A stretch of DNA of 64,000 nucleotides, from contig CANLEH010000001.1 of assembly GCA_947489665.1 (NCBI GenBank), positions 778,501 through 842,500 of the forward strand, in the 5' to 3' direction. Source of the stretch: an uncultured Roseicyclus sp. Its GTDB lineage: Bacteria; Pseudomonadota; Alphaproteobacteria; Rhodobacterales; Rhodobacteraceae. Under the pieces are notes generated by a model. The model saw only the letters and a program-made list of their open reading frames with translations, ran no database searches and was not told where the DNA came from. The position numbers were made by a program, and so were the translations under genes. This document shows, in pieces, positions 17,752 through 26,873 of the stretch (the first letter of the stretch is position 1; each line of letters opens with the position of its first letter).

Positions 17752-20610
17752 TCAGCGCTCCGCCTCGTCTTGGGTGTTTTCGCCGGGGTCGTAATCCATT
17801 GGATCGACGTTCACCGTCTCACCGGCGAAGCGGGCAATCCGGCTGAGGCTGTAGAGCATCAACATGACCGCGCCGAGCACTGTCAGGAACACGCCAAGAT
17901 CGAACAGCATGGCTGTGGCCAGCTCAAACTCTTCGATCGGGGGGAGATGCACGTAGGCGTAGGCACTGGTCAGGAACGGACGACCCAGAAGCCACGCGCC
18001 GACGCCCGTTGCCGCGGCGATCACAACGCCAAGTCCGATCATCGTGTGGTACTCGATCCGCTGCCTCTCCTGCGTCCAAGCAAAGCCGGAGGCCATGTAT
18101 TGCATCAGAAGCGCAATCGCGATCACCAGGCCCGCGACGAAGCCGCCGCCGGGCTCGTTATGGCCGCGCAGGAAGATATAGAGACCAACGACGATGGCGA
18201 TGGGCATCAGCACCCGCGTCACCACGACCATCATCAGCGGGTGGCGGTCCCGCGACCGGTCCTGCGAATAATCGGTGTTCTTCAGCCGCCGCGCTGCTGG
18301 CCCGTCCAGCAACGCATGCATCATCGCGTAGATCACCAGACCCGCGATCCCCAACACGATGATCTCGCCGAACGTGTCATAGCCTCGGAAATCCACCAGG
18401 ATGACGTTGACCACATTGGTGCCGCCGCCACCCTCATAACTGTTGGCGAGGTGGTAGTCCGAGATCGTCTCGATATCGCGCATCAGGAACGCATAGGCGA
18501 GCGCGGCCACGCCTCCGCCCGCCCCAAGCGCAATGACGCCATCGCGCATCTTAAGGCCCATGGGGCTCTCCTTCGGGGTCGTCTTCGGCATGAAATGCAG
18601 GGCGAGCAGGAGCAGCATGATCGTGACCGTCTCAACCGAGATCTGGGTCAGCGCCAGATCTGGCGCTGAGAGGTAGGCAAAGCCCGCGGAAATCGAAAGC
18701 CCGATGATCCCGACCAGCACAAGCGCCCGGAACCGGTGGTGGTGCATGGTCACGACCGAGATCGTGGCCACGATCAACATCACCCACCCCACCGCCATGA
18801 CCGGCGGCACCGGCAGCAACCCTCGGGTCGGAGCGGACAGACCGCTGGAGGAATAGGCGATCCAGCCGAGGCCCACAGACGCGACGGTGAAAATGGCGAG
18901 GTAGCGGCTGATCGCGCCATTATGGGTGTCATCCGAGATACGGCGCGCCGCCGCGACGATGGCCTCAACCAAGCGGTCGAAGATCGCCTTCGCCTCTGGC
19001 CGCGGCAAAGCATTCCAGACCCGATCCAACGGCGTGTGCATGGTCAAAAGGATCGCACCGCCGAGCACGGCAATGATCGACATCCAAAGCGCCGGCGTGA
19101 CCCCGTGCCAGATCTTCAAATGCGGGTGCAGATCCGCGCCGGTTACCGCATTCGCAGCCGCCGTCACGATTCCTTCCGCCAGGAACGGCGCGACCCCGAT
19201 GATCACGACCAACGTGACCAAAAGCGCTGGAGCGGCCCACATGCCAAAGGGCGGATCATGAGGCTTGCTCGGGTAGTCATCCCGCACCGGCCCAAAGAAC
19301 ACGTGGAAGATGAAGCGCAGCGAATAAGCCACCGACAGAAGCGCGCCGATCGTGGCCATGACTGGGACGGCGTAGGGGCTGCCCCACCAGTCGGTGTGCG
19401 ACGCCTCTTCCAGCATCATTTCCTTCGACAGGAACCCGTTGAACAATGGAATACCTGCCATCGACAGAGCCGCGACCATGCCGATCAGGAAGGTGATCGG
19501 CATCAGATGCCGCAAGCCCCCCAACCGTTTGATATCGCGCGTATGCGTCTCATGATCCACGATGCCCGCCGTCATGAAGAGCGCGGCCTTGAACGTCAGG
19601 TGATTGATGATGTGGAACACGGCGGCGACGGCGGCGGCCTGCGTGCCGAAGCCCAGAAGCATCGTCAGAAGGCCAAGGTGGCTTACCGTCGAGAAGGCCA
19701 AAAGCGCCTTCAGGTCGTCCTTGAACAGCGCGATGAGTGCGCCCAACACCATCGTAATAAGGCCGATCGTGGTGACGATGTAGAACCATTCGTCGGTCCC
19801 CGCGAGCGCGGGCCACATGCGCGCCATCAGGAACACGCCCGCCTTCACCATCGTCGCCGAATGCAGATAGGCCGAAACTGGCGTGGGGGCCGCCATGGCG
19901 TGCGGCAGCCAAAAGTGGAACGGGAACTGTGCCGACTTGGTGAACGCGCCCAGAAGGATCAGGATCAAGGCAGGCAAATACCACTCGGACGCGCGGATCT
20001 GGTCGCCCGCCTGCAAGATGTCGGTCAGGTTGTAGCTGCCCACGATATTGCCGAGGATCAGCATCCCCCCGATCATCGCAAGGCCACCCGCCCCAGTGAC
20101 CGCCAGCGCCATGCGCGCGCCTTGGCGACCCTCTGGCAAGTGCTTCCAGTAGCCAATGAGCAGGAAGGACGACAGCGACGTCAATTCCCAGAAAATTAGC
20201 AAAAGCAGGATGTTATCCGACAGGACAATGCCCAACATCGCCCCCTGGAACAGCAACAAATAGGTGTAGAACTGCCCCATCGGATCGTCGCCCGACAGAT
20301 AAAACCGGGCATAAAGAATGATCAGTAAGCCCACGCCGAGGATCATCCCCGCAAACAAAAGCCCCAACCCGTCGAGGAAGAACGAGGCCGACAAGCCCAA
20401 CTGCGGCAACCATTCGAGTTCGGCCTGTATCACCTCGCCCCTCAGGACAGCCGGTGCCAGTACGACAAGCATCGTCAGCGCAAGCGCGGTCGGCACAGCC
20501 GTCGCAATCGCACAGGCATTTCGCCCGGCCCGTATCATCAGGCCCGGCAACAGCGCGCCGACAAAGGGCAGTACCGCGATTATGAGAAGGATCGTCCCCG
20601 CGAGGCTCAT
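17752..20610 (-). CDS. phaAB: Pha/Mrp antiporter fused subunit A/B
   Basis: The largest antiporter subunit, 952 aa. Residues 1-500 are NuoL-like (VLSDNILLLLIFWELTSLSS, then SAQFPFHFWLPHAMAAPTPV SAYLHS). The MrpA C-terminal region with MbhE-like helices covers about 590-790 (LALTQISVETVTIMLLLLAL; VVNVILVDFRGYDTFGEI). The last 150 residues are a complete MnhB domain (GHNEPGGGFVAGLVIAIALL). A and B are separate genes in Bacillus but fused in alphaproteobacteria. It heads an operon A/B-C-D-E-F-G with gaps of at most 10 bases. The complex exchanges cytoplasmic Na+ or K+ for protons. Confidence 0.94.
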   Translation of the reverse strand: MSLAGTILLIIAVLPFVGALLPGLMIRAGRNACAIATAVPTALALTMLVVLAPAVLRGEVIQAELEWLPQLGLSASFFLDGLGLLFAGMILGVGLLIILYARFYLSGDDPMGQFYTYLLLFQGAMLGIVLSDNILLLLIFWELTSLSSFLLIGYWKHLPEGRQGARMALAVTGAGGLAMIGGMLILGNIVGSYNLTDILQAGDQIRASEWYLPALILILLGAFTKSAQFPFHFWLPHAMAAPTPVSAYLHSATMVKAGVFLMARMWPALAGTDEWFYIVTTIGLITMVLGALIALFKDDLKALLAFSTVSHLGLLTMLLGFGTQAAAVAAVFHIINHLTFKAALFMTAGIVDHETHTRDIKRLGGLRHLMPITFLIGMVAALSMAGIPLFNGFLSKEMMLEEASHTDWWGSPYAVPVMATIGALLSVAYSLRFIFHVFFGPVRDDYPSKPHDPPFGMWAAPALLVTLVVIIGVAPFLAEGIVTAAANAVTGADLHPHLKIWHGVTPALWMSIIAVLGGAILLTMHTPLDRVWNALPRPEAKAIFDRLVEAIVAAARRISDDTHNGAISRYLAIFTVASVGLGWIAYSSSGLSAPTRGLLPVPPVMAVGWVMLIVATISVVTMHHHRFRALVLVGIIGLSISAGFAYLSAPDLALTQISVETVTIMLLLLALHFMPKTTPKESPMGLKMRDGVIALGAGGGVAALAYAFLMRDIETISDYHLANSYEGGGGTNVVNVILVDFRGYDTFGEIIVLGIAGLVIYAMMHALLDGPAARRLKNTDYSQDRSRDRHPLMMVVVTRVLMPIAIVVGLYIFLRGHNEPGGGFVAGLVIAIALLMQYMASGFAWTQERQRIEYHTMIGLGVVIAAATGVGAWLLGRPFLTSAYAYVHLPPIEEFELATAMLFDLGVFLTVLGAVMLMLYSLSRIARFAGETVNVDPMDYDPGENTQDEAER

Positions 20611-20829
20611 GGTATGGCCTTGTCGTTTTTGGTGGTTATCGGGATTTGTAGCGGGGGCGACGACGCACTACAACCAAACGGTTCTTGCGAGCTCTCCTGC
20701 CTTCTGAACGGTTTCTGCTTTTTGGTGTATCTTGTGGCCAATACAGTGACTTCTAAGGATCGCGAACCTGCAGGTTGGCAAGATTTCGGCAAACTGAAAA
20801 TGTGGTAGTCGGAGTTGAGTGTTTTCGCG

Positions 20830-21270
20830 ATGGCAAGTAGCAGCATGAAAATGCGGCTGATTGTAGGTACGGCCCTGTTTGCGGCGGTTTCAGATAGCGC
20901 TTTAGCGGAGCAGATCACGGGTGCAGCATATGTGCGTGACGCCGACACCACTGTGATCTCAAGGACAGAAATTCGCCTGTACGGTGTCGATGCTCCAGAG
21001 CCCTACACTCGTTTGGGCCGGCAAGCAGCTATCTTCTTGCATGACCTACTCCAGGGCGAAACCGTGCGATGCGACGTCGAGAATGCGTCAATGGGGGAGC
21101 CACTGCTTGGAACTTGCTACATTGAAGTCGATGGAAACTACTTGGACATAGCTGCGATCTTAGTTTCTGTTGGCCACGCATTGGATTGCCAAGCAATATC
21201 GGGAGGGCGTTACAGAAATCTTGAGCAACCGGAAGTCAGGTCGCGTTTCACTCCTGCCGAATACTGTTGA
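20830..21270 (+). CDS. Secreted SNase-like (thermonuclease-fold) protein, catalytic set incomplete
   Basis: The 146-aa product has a signal peptide (MRLIVGTALFAAVSDSALA) and an OB-fold nuclease domain. DADTTV and RLYGVDAPEP keep the first catalytic Arg and Glu of the SNase family, and GRQAAIFLHDLLQGETVRC follows. The third active-site Arg normally lies just before the conserved cysteine segment (gR..g.C); here it is replaced (EPLLGTCYI). Starts at TTG 20815, ATG 20830 and ATG 20845 are all possible; none has an ideal ribosome site. It stands alone, divergent from the antiporter operon. Activity is doubtful. Confidence 0.75.
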   Translation: MASSSMKMRLIVGTALFAAVSDSALAEQITGAAYVRDADTTVISRTEIRLYGVDAPEPYTRLGRQAAIFLHDLLQGETVRCDVENASMGEPLLGTCYIEVDGNYLDIAAILVSVGHALDCQAISGGRYRNLEQPEVRSRFTPAEYC

Positions 21271-21335
21271 ACGCTGAAAACGGCCCAAAGCGGTCACTCG
21301 ACCGGGTGCCAGATTGCTGCGTTTGCAGCCCGCTT

Positions 21336-21402
21336 AGCGGACATTGGCCGCACCGGCGTTGTTCCGCCTTTTTAGATGACCGAAGAGCGGACTTTTCTGC
21401 CG
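21336..21402. repeat. Two copies of a dispersed AGCGGAC..T motif
   Basis: AGCGGACATTGGCCGC (21336-21351) and AGCGGACTTTTCTGCCG (21386-21402) resemble each other. They also resemble AAGCGGATGTCGGAA at 23228-23242 and, on the minus strand, AAGCGGACCTTCGCTGC at 32280-32296. All lie between genes. A weaker copy, AAAGCGGTCACTCG, sits at 21287-21300. Confidence 0.4.
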
Positions 21403-21464
21403 TTCATCCGGATCAAATCAATGTCTGCTTGTGACTATCAGTTCGGCACACAAACCAATTGTAG

Positions 21465-21492
21465 TTTGCAATCGGTTTTAAGTTCAGATACT
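21465..21492 (+). promoter_or_regulatory. Probable promoter of the HxlR-YCII operon
   Basis: TTTGCA (21465-21470) and GATACT (21487-21492) are separated by 16 bases, a fair sigma-70 pair. Predicted transcription would begin near 21499, within the inverted repeat and just before ATG 21513. Confidence 0.4.
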
Positions 21493-21509
21493 ACTTGCAC
21501 AACGCAAGT
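21493..21509. promoter_or_regulatory. Inverted repeat, possible HxlR operator
   Basis: ACTTGC-ACAAC-GCAAGT is a perfect 6-bp inverted repeat four bases before ATG 21513 and overlapping the expected transcription start. HxlR regulators commonly bind dyads at their own promoters. Confidence 0.45.
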
Positions 21510-21570
21510 GGTATGAGGTTTTGACATCGACATTAGATCCGGTTGTCCGATCAACCTTTCTATCGAAGCC

Positions 21571-22041
21571 TTGGGCGACAGATGGAGCATGGTGCTGCTG
21601 CGTGACATCATGTTTGGGGATCGGCGTACTTATCGCGACCTACTGATCAACTCGCTCGAAGGCATTTCTACCAATATCCTAGGAAACCGCCTCAAGGCGC
21701 TTGTTTCTGGTGGCTTTATAACCGCTGACGATGATCCAACCCACAAACAGCGGACCATATACAGCCTGACCGAGCAGGGGATCGCGCTGCTACCTGCGAT
21801 GGTCGCTCTCGGTGCCTGGGGGCGGCAGTTTCTGCCCGTAACGCCTGAGTTGGCCGCCCGAAATAAGGTGCTCGAAGAGGGCGGGCAAGGGATGCTGGAA
21901 GCATTTATGGCTGAACTGCGCGAGCGACATCTCGGCATTCCCGGATGCGGGGCGGGTCGAGATGTATCTGGCCAGCTTCAAGCCGCTTTTGACGACGCTA
22001 TCGCACAGAAAACTGAAGCAATGTCCGGAAGGAGCAAGTAA
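21571..22041 (+). CDS. HxlR-family transcriptional regulator, start region frameshifted
   Basis: The winged-helix protein begins here at TTG 21571 (156 aa): GDRWSMVLLRDIMFGDRRTY RDLL and ISTNILGNRLKALVSGGFIT are HxlR hallmarks. The reading frame also covers the conserved IRSGCPINLSIEALGDRW upstream, which includes the redox-type cysteine, but no start codon precedes it in frame. The natural start appears to be ATG 21513. ATG AGG TTT is followed by TGA because of a T4 run (21519-21522); with three T the frame would read MRFDIDIRSGCP without a break. The gene is therefore either damaged or mis-sequenced by one base. It is followed by a YCII gene overlapping by one base. Confidence 0.75.
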   Translation: MGDRWSMVLLRDIMFGDRRTYRDLLINSLEGISTNILGNRLKALVSGGFITADDDPTHKQRTIYSLTEQGIALLPAMVALGAWGRQFLPVTPELAARNKVLEEGGQGMLEAFMAELRERHLGIPGCGAGRDVSGQLQAAFDDAIAQKTEAMSGRSK

Positions 22042-22364
22042 TGCCGAAATTCCTCACCATTGGTTATGGAGACCGGGATGGCTATGATCGAACGCCAAAG
22101 GCGGTGCGAGCCGCCGCACATGAACAAGACACCAAGCTCATTGCAGGCGGTGCACTCATGGGAGTCGCAGGCGCACCAGTGCAGGTCCGCAATCCTGAAG
22201 CCACTTCGGTCGAGACACAGGCGGGACAGTTTATGAAATCGGACCTTCCGGTTGCAGGCTTCGCCATCATCGAAGCGGACTCTATGGAAGATGCGATTGA
22301 AAAGGTCGCGGGTGTTCCCTGTGCAGTGGCGCATGGAGTGGTCGAAGTTTGGCCGATGGGCTGA
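22041..22364 (+). CDS. YCII-related (YciI-like) protein
   Basis: Small cytoplasmic alpha/beta protein of 107 aa with dimeric ferredoxin-like fold. Landmarks are MPKFLTIGYGDRDGYDRTPK, AGGALMG and FAIIEADSMEDAIEKVAGVP followed by HGVVEVWPMG. Its ATG uses the last base of the HxlR stop (TAATG), so the pair is an operon. YCII proteins next to small regulators are common; the substrate is unknown. Confidence 0.85.
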   Translation: MPKFLTIGYGDRDGYDRTPKAVRAAAHEQDTKLIAGGALMGVAGAPVQVRNPEATSVETQAGQFMKSDLPVAGFAIIEADSMEDAIEKVAGVPCAVAHGVVEVWPMG

Positions 22365-22517
22365 AGTGTCTTCAAAGCAGACTTTCGCCGCGTTGTGTCA
22401 CTTTGATAGGTATGGGCTCAAACCCGACCTCGGAGGCAGCGCAGCAATCCCGTGATATGCTGCCTGGTCAACGTCGGGTTGTCGCTGGGGAGGGCATGGC
22501 GGATCGGAGGATCAGTC

Positions 22518-23150
22518 ATGGAAACACCAAACCTACCTGCCATTCGCGCGCTTCGTCCTGCTTGGAACAAGGGCCGCATCGTCGGACAAAAGCGACCATT
22601 GAAACCAAAGCACGTCTGGGCGATCCGAGTTCGACTTGAATTGGCCGAAAACCATCGCGACCTCGCACTGTTCAACATGGCGATCGACAGCAAGCTGCGC
22701 GGCTGTGATCTGGTGAAAATGAAAGTCGTCGACGTCATGGCGTCTGGTCAGATCAAAGAACGGGCTTCAGTGCTGCAAAGCAAAACCCAGAAACCTGTTC
22801 GCTTCGAGATTTCCGAGGGCACACGCGCTTCAGTCGAGAAATGGATGGAAGATGAGCTTATGGTCGGCTCAGAGTATCTCTGGCCTGGCCGCTTCCACGA
22901 GCGCCTGCATATTTCGACACGCCAGTATGCGCGGATTGTCCGCGATTGGGTCACATCAATCGGTCTAGAGGCGAGTGCGTATGGCACGCATTCGATGAGG
23001 CGAACAAAGGTGACCCAGATCTACAAGAAGACAGGCAACTTGCGGGCGGTTCAGTTGCTGCTTGGACACACGAAGATGGACAGTACGGTCAGGTACCTGG
23101 GCGTCGAGCTGGAGGATGCGCTTGCGATAGCCGAGGCCATTGAAATCTAG
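22518..23150 (+). CDS. Short tyrosine recombinase (phage-type integrase)
   Basis: Site-specific recombinase of 210 aa. The catalytic series is visible: Arg in DSKLRGCDLVKMKVVD, Lys in QSKTQKPVRF, HSMRR (H-x-x-R), LLLGHTKMDSTVRYLGV with the second His and the nucleophile Tyr. Only a short N-terminal segment precedes the catalytic domain, with no core-binding domain, so it is smaller than typical phage integrases. The ATG at 22518 has GGAGG upstream; the frame is open another 66 bases. No excisionase, tRNA or att-like direct repeat is visible nearby. Such solitary short integrases are widespread in alphaproteobacteria. Confidence 0.88.
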   Translation: METPNLPAIRALRPAWNKGRIVGQKRPLKPKHVWAIRVRLELAENHRDLALFNMAIDSKLRGCDLVKMKVVDVMASGQIKERASVLQSKTQKPVRFEISEGTRASVEKWMEDELMVGSEYLWPGRFHERLHISTRQYARIVRDWVTSIGLEASAYGTHSMRRTKVTQIYKKTGNLRAVQLLLGHTKMDSTVRYLGVELEDALAIAEAIEI

Positions 23151-23461
23151 CAACTTCGGGTCGCCCTCAAGGGCGGCCCAGAGCTGCCGTTCGCCTCTTG
23201 ATCGGGCGCTACTATACAGCTTCCCCAAAGCGGATGTCGGAATTTCACGCGGCATTCGGGGCGGTCAATGCGCCAAAACTGACTTTAATATCCTGAGCTA
23301 AAAGGGCTGCCTCCCGCTCAAAACAGGATTTCGATGCTCTTTGTGGCCGAGGTGGCCTAAGGCCGTTTCAAGCACTCAACATGCGTCCGCCAGTTCCAGA
23401 GACCATATTAGAGAAAGCTCAACCTCGCATCGAAGTGTGTGATGCATTTCCGGACTGTTTT
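23151..23461. other. 311-base intergenic stretch
   Basis: Between the convergent integrase and glycosyltransferase genes. Apart from one copy of the AAGCGGA motif (23228-23242) nothing recognisable is seen, and no clear terminator hairpin. Confidence 0.5.
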
Positions 23462-25297
23462 TCATGCCACACGAACCGGGCCTGTTGGTACGACGTTCTT
23501 CTTGGTCGCTAATTCGAGATCTTCTCCGTCATGGCCGACCAGGATGCTCATCATAGACTCAAGTGTGAAATAGGCGCGCAGGACGCGGAAGATCAGGTAT
23601 TCCGGCAAGGCGAGGATGCCTTTAGGGACGCCGTTCAGAAGCGATGCAATCACGGCCATGATCGCAGGTGCGCCGGTTGTGACAGCCACTACGGCTTGCC
23701 ACACGATGGGGCTGTTGGGGTTGAAAGCGAAGATGCATTCCAACGCACCGTAAATGATTAACGGGACGAGCATCGCGCGTCGGGCGGAATTGACCAGCAT
23801 GTAGGGCAGGATGATCTTGCCTCTGAGCGAGCCGTTGCCGGAGTAGATCAAGTCCCGGCAGCGCGATGAGATGTGGTAGATCGACCTGAACCAACGCATC
23901 CTCTGTTCGCGCATGTGCTCATAGGCCGAAGGTACTTCAGAGATGTAGCGGATCTTGGGATCGACCACGGAATGGTAGCCAAGCTCTCCGATCCGCAGGG
24001 ACACATCGGTGTCTTCGCCGTTCATCCCCTCCACGAAGCCGCCGAGGTAGCGCGGGTGTTCGGTGCGGTAGACCACGAACATGCCGGGAATGCCGACCAC
24101 CCCATTCACCGCGCCCATGGCGACGGAATAAAAGCCGTGTTTGACTAGAACCTCCAGAAGCCGGGCGCGGTCGAAGAGCGCGCCACCGGGCGGCACCGGG
24201 ACGCCGCCGACAACGCCGACGGCGGGGTTCGTAAAGTAGGGCATGGCGCGGGTGAGGTTGTCTTGCCCAACCAACGTGTCGGCATCAACGCGCACCAGGA
24301 ATTCGGTCTCTGCCGCATCGAGGCCCGCGTTCAAGGCATTGGATTTGCCGGGTTTTGGAACGTTGATCACGCGACCCAAGGCTGCCTCGCAGGAGGCGAG
24401 CGTAGCATTTGCGATCTTTTCGGTAGCGTCGGTGGAGTTGTTGTTCATGATTAGGATGTGCACCTCACCGCCGTAATGGGCGGCGGCGCGATCCATGGCC
24501 CGGATCGTGTTTTCGATGATGTATTCCTCGTTATGGGCGGGCACTATGATCGATACGGGTGGATTGAACTTGGGAGTCTTTGCCGTTTTCACGTCCCAGA
24601 TGGCGAGGGCGTAGAGCTGCGCGAAAAGGACCGGGAGAACGAGGAACACGCCCGGCCCGATGCCGCCCAGAAGGGTCCAGCTGCGCAGGCGTTCGACCAT
24701 TTCAAGCTGCAACGATGTGACCCAGATCGACGTTGCGATGGCGATGGCGATGGTGACAAGCAGCCGGATGATCGCACGTCGGTTGCTGACGGGGCGGTGT
24801 TCAACCGGGATGCGCACGGGCATCAGACCACGTTCCAGCAATTTCCACGAGTAGATGCAAAAGCCCAGAAGACCGGATGCGATAGCGCTGAAATGCAAGG
24901 AGAAGGCCAGATCGAAGGCCATATAGCCCGCCAGGTTCGCCAGATCGAAGATGGCGCAGATCAAGGCGAAGGTCAGCACCATGTCGAGGCCGAAGAGGAG
25001 TTTGCCTTTCCAGTCGGCCGAGGAAAAGGCCGCGACGCTGATATAGAAGGCGATTAGAAAGATGCGGATCGCGATGGAGTGCCGCCCCTCGTAAGGGGAG
25101 AATACGAGGTCGCGGTTGGGGAAGATCGCCGCCCCGGTGGGGGAGTTGACGGCCAGCAGAAGAGCGACGGCGATTAAGGTAAACAGGGCCAGCATGGCAG
25201 GGCCACGCCATTGCGGGATGAAGCCTGCGAACCGTTTGGGGGCGCTGTCGACGGAGATGAAGGCGATCTTGTCGCGGTTGTCTTCTGCCTCGCTCAT
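23462..25297 (-). CDS. Processive family 2 glycosyltransferase (BcsA/hyaluronan-synthase-like)
   Basis: Inner-membrane polysaccharide synthase of 611 aa. Several helices lie at about residues 33-230. The GT2 domain follows with VSIIVPAHNEEYIIENTIRA (about 248), the metal-binding VDADT (338), GEDTD (427) and QRMRW (465), the hallmark of processive beta-glycosyltransferases. C-terminal helices complete the channel. There is no PilZ domain after the helices, unlike cellulose synthase BcsA, so c-di-GMP control is not expected by that route. The stop of the BcsB-like gene overlaps its ATG at 25297. The product polymer is unknown; the SQD1-like neighbour suggests an unusual sugar nucleotide. Confidence 0.88.
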   Translation of the reverse strand: MSEAEDNRDKIAFISVDSAPKRFAGFIPQWRGPAMLALFTLIAVALLLAVNSPTGAAIFPNRDLVFSPYEGRHSIAIRIFLIAFYISVAAFSSADWKGKLLFGLDMVLTFALICAIFDLANLAGYMAFDLAFSLHFSAIASGLLGFCIYSWKLLERGLMPVRIPVEHRPVSNRRAIIRLLVTIAIAIATSIWVTSLQLEMVERLRSWTLLGGIGPGVFLVLPVLFAQLYALAIWDVKTAKTPKFNPPVSIIVPAHNEEYIIENTIRAMDRAAAHYGGEVHILIMNNNSTDATEKIANATLASCEAALGRVINVPKPGKSNALNAGLDAAETEFLVRVDADTLVGQDNLTRAMPYFTNPAVGVVGGVPVPPGGALFDRARLLEVLVKHGFYSVAMGAVNGVVGIPGMFVVYRTEHPRYLGGFVEGMNGEDTDVSLRIGELGYHSVVDPKIRYISEVPSAYEHMREQRMRWFRSIYHISSRCRDLIYSGNGSLRGKIILPYMLVNSARRAMLVPLIIYGALECIFAFNPNSPIVWQAVVAVTTGAPAIMAVIASLLNGVPKGILALPEYLIFRVLRAYFTLESMMSILVGHDGEDLELATKKNVVPTGPVRVA

Positions 25298-26784
25298 GCC
25301 GCGTCCTCCGGCATGTGCACGAGGAGGGAAACGGCTTGTATCTCTTGCCCCGCGAACGCTGCGGCGGGTTGTGCCGAGAGCGCCCCAAGTTCATCGCGGA
25401 AGACGAGCCAATGGCTTTCGCTCACCGCGATCCGCGCCCCGCGGGGAAGAATTGTTACCGTTGCGTTATCCTGTGCTGCGCTGATGGGCGTATGGGGCAG
25501 GAGGGCCGCGAGAAGATCTGCGGCGACGTTTGCCTCAGCAGTATTAAGCGTTCGTGGCGTCGACACAGTGACATCGGCGGTCAAGGCGAGGCTGAGTGCG
25601 CGGACGGGATCATCGAAAAGCATGTTGGAGGGCACGATCTGCGTCTCTGGCAGGATTTCGGCGAGGAGTTCAGGACCATCGTTGCATTCGCCTTCCCGCA
25701 GGAAAGCGGAGGTCAGGTTGATCTCAATCGTATGGGCGGGGCCAGGGGCGGCGGGGATCGCGATGCGCGCGCCGATCCGCGTCTGGTCGGCGGTGCCGGT
25801 GAAATGGCTGAGAAGGCGACCATTTTGCGTGACCGTGACCTGCCAATCCGCGCCCTGGGGGTGGGCAGGCACAAGCATGGCGAGGTCCAAAACGCTGGGC
25901 CGGTTCGCGTTTTCCGCCCGCGTGAAATCATAGCGCAGACGCCACGTGTGGCTGTGCTGGAAGCGGCGGAGGCCTAACAGACCGCCCTCGGGCGCCATCG
26001 CGTCGGACCATGCGTATTGCGGGCGGGACACGCCTGCGGCGGTGGGATCAATGGCAGCCTGCGCCTCTTGAGCATTTAGGCCCATCTCCGGGACGATTAT
26101 GGCGTTCGTTCCAAGGCGGATTGCGCTGACCGCGTGGATCAGCGTGTCGGTTGTGCCTGTCCATTCCAGTCGCACCTGATCGCCCCACCCCGCGACGCGG
26201 TCGCGCGGGGTTTCAAGCGGTGCGTCGAGGGATAGGAAAACAGCGCTGGTCGTCTCGATCTCGACCACAGCCTCAACGGAGTGATCGTTGGTGCAGACGA
26301 GGTTGGCACCCGTCCCCTGCAGCGAGAAAGAGACGACCAGCTGCGCCCGTGCGATATCGGCTGGGGTCAGCTCGATCCGTACGGCGCGCACCGCCTCACC
26401 TGGATGCAGCAACACCTCAGCCCGGCGGGTATTGTCGATGGAGATGCGCAGCACCCCCTCGACCCCGTCCAACACTTGCGATGTCGCATCGATTTGGAGG
26501 TATCCAGATGTCGGGCGTGCGTCGATTGGCATATGAAACACAGCGCCCTGATAGGCGGGTAATCCAGAAAGAACGAGCGGCGCGGAGGCGTCCGCCCGCA
26601 AGATGATGGCCTGATCCGCACCCCGTTGGGCTTCGGCGGCCATGGGCGTTTCAAAGCGCAGCTGCGGCCCGTCCATTAGGGTCCGCGCGGCGCGAAAGCT
26701 TTGGCCGACCATCTCGGATCGCGCCAGCAGGAGGGCCAAACCTGCAAGTAGAAATGCCAATAGCCCGATGCCAATCAGTCTCAT
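25294..26784 (-). CDS. BcsB-like periplasmic, membrane-anchored polysaccharide synthase partner
   Basis: The 496-aa protein has an N-terminal membrane segment (MRLIGIGLLAFLLAGLALLL) and a periplasmic beta-rich body. GYLQIDATSQVLDGVEGVLR ISIDNTRR, then PADIARAQLVVSFSLQ and the cysteine-containing LVCTND, correspond to the carbohydrate-binding and flavodoxin-like modules of BcsB. It is shorter than BcsB (usually 700 or more aa) and lacks an obvious C-terminal anchor helix. It overlaps the glycosyltransferase gene by 4 bases and probably guides the nascent chain through the periplasm. Confidence 0.72.
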   Translation of the reverse strand: MRLIGIGLLAFLLAGLALLLARSEMVGQSFRAARTLMDGPQLRFETPMAAEAQRGADQAIILRADASAPLVLSGLPAYQGAVFHMPIDARPTSGYLQIDATSQVLDGVEGVLRISIDNTRRAEVLLHPGEAVRAVRIELTPADIARAQLVVSFSLQGTGANLVCTNDHSVEAVVEIETTSAVFLSLDAPLETPRDRVAGWGDQVRLEWTGTTDTLIHAVSAIRLGTNAIIVPEMGLNAQEAQAAIDPTAAGVSRPQYAWSDAMAPEGGLLGLRRFQHSHTWRLRYDFTRAENANRPSVLDLAMLVPAHPQGADWQVTVTQNGRLLSHFTGTADQTRIGARIAIPAAPGPAHTIEINLTSAFLREGECNDGPELLAEILPETQIVPSNMLFDDPVRALSLALTADVTVSTPRTLNTAEANVAADLLAALLPHTPISAAQDNATVTILPRGARIAVSESHWLVFRDELGALSAQPAAAFAGQEIQAVSLLVHMPEDAA

Positions 26785-26873
26785 CGTCCTTGCCTTTCTG
26801 CAAAAGGCCCGAGCGCGGTTGAGCGTTGGCCAGCCTCACCTCCACGCGGGGCTGACCGGTGCTCAATTCCGGG

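Noticed and set aside
18736-20199. A 487-codon plus-strand open frame opposite the fused antiporter A/B gene
   Set aside because: Arg/His/Gln-rich translation typical of the antisense of hydrophobic GC-rich genes; the minus-strand gene is unambiguous.
23462-25297. Cellulose synthase as the function of the family 2 glycosyltransferase
   Set aside because: No PilZ domain, no bcsC/bcsZ neighbours and an SQD1-like gene instead; the polymer is left open.
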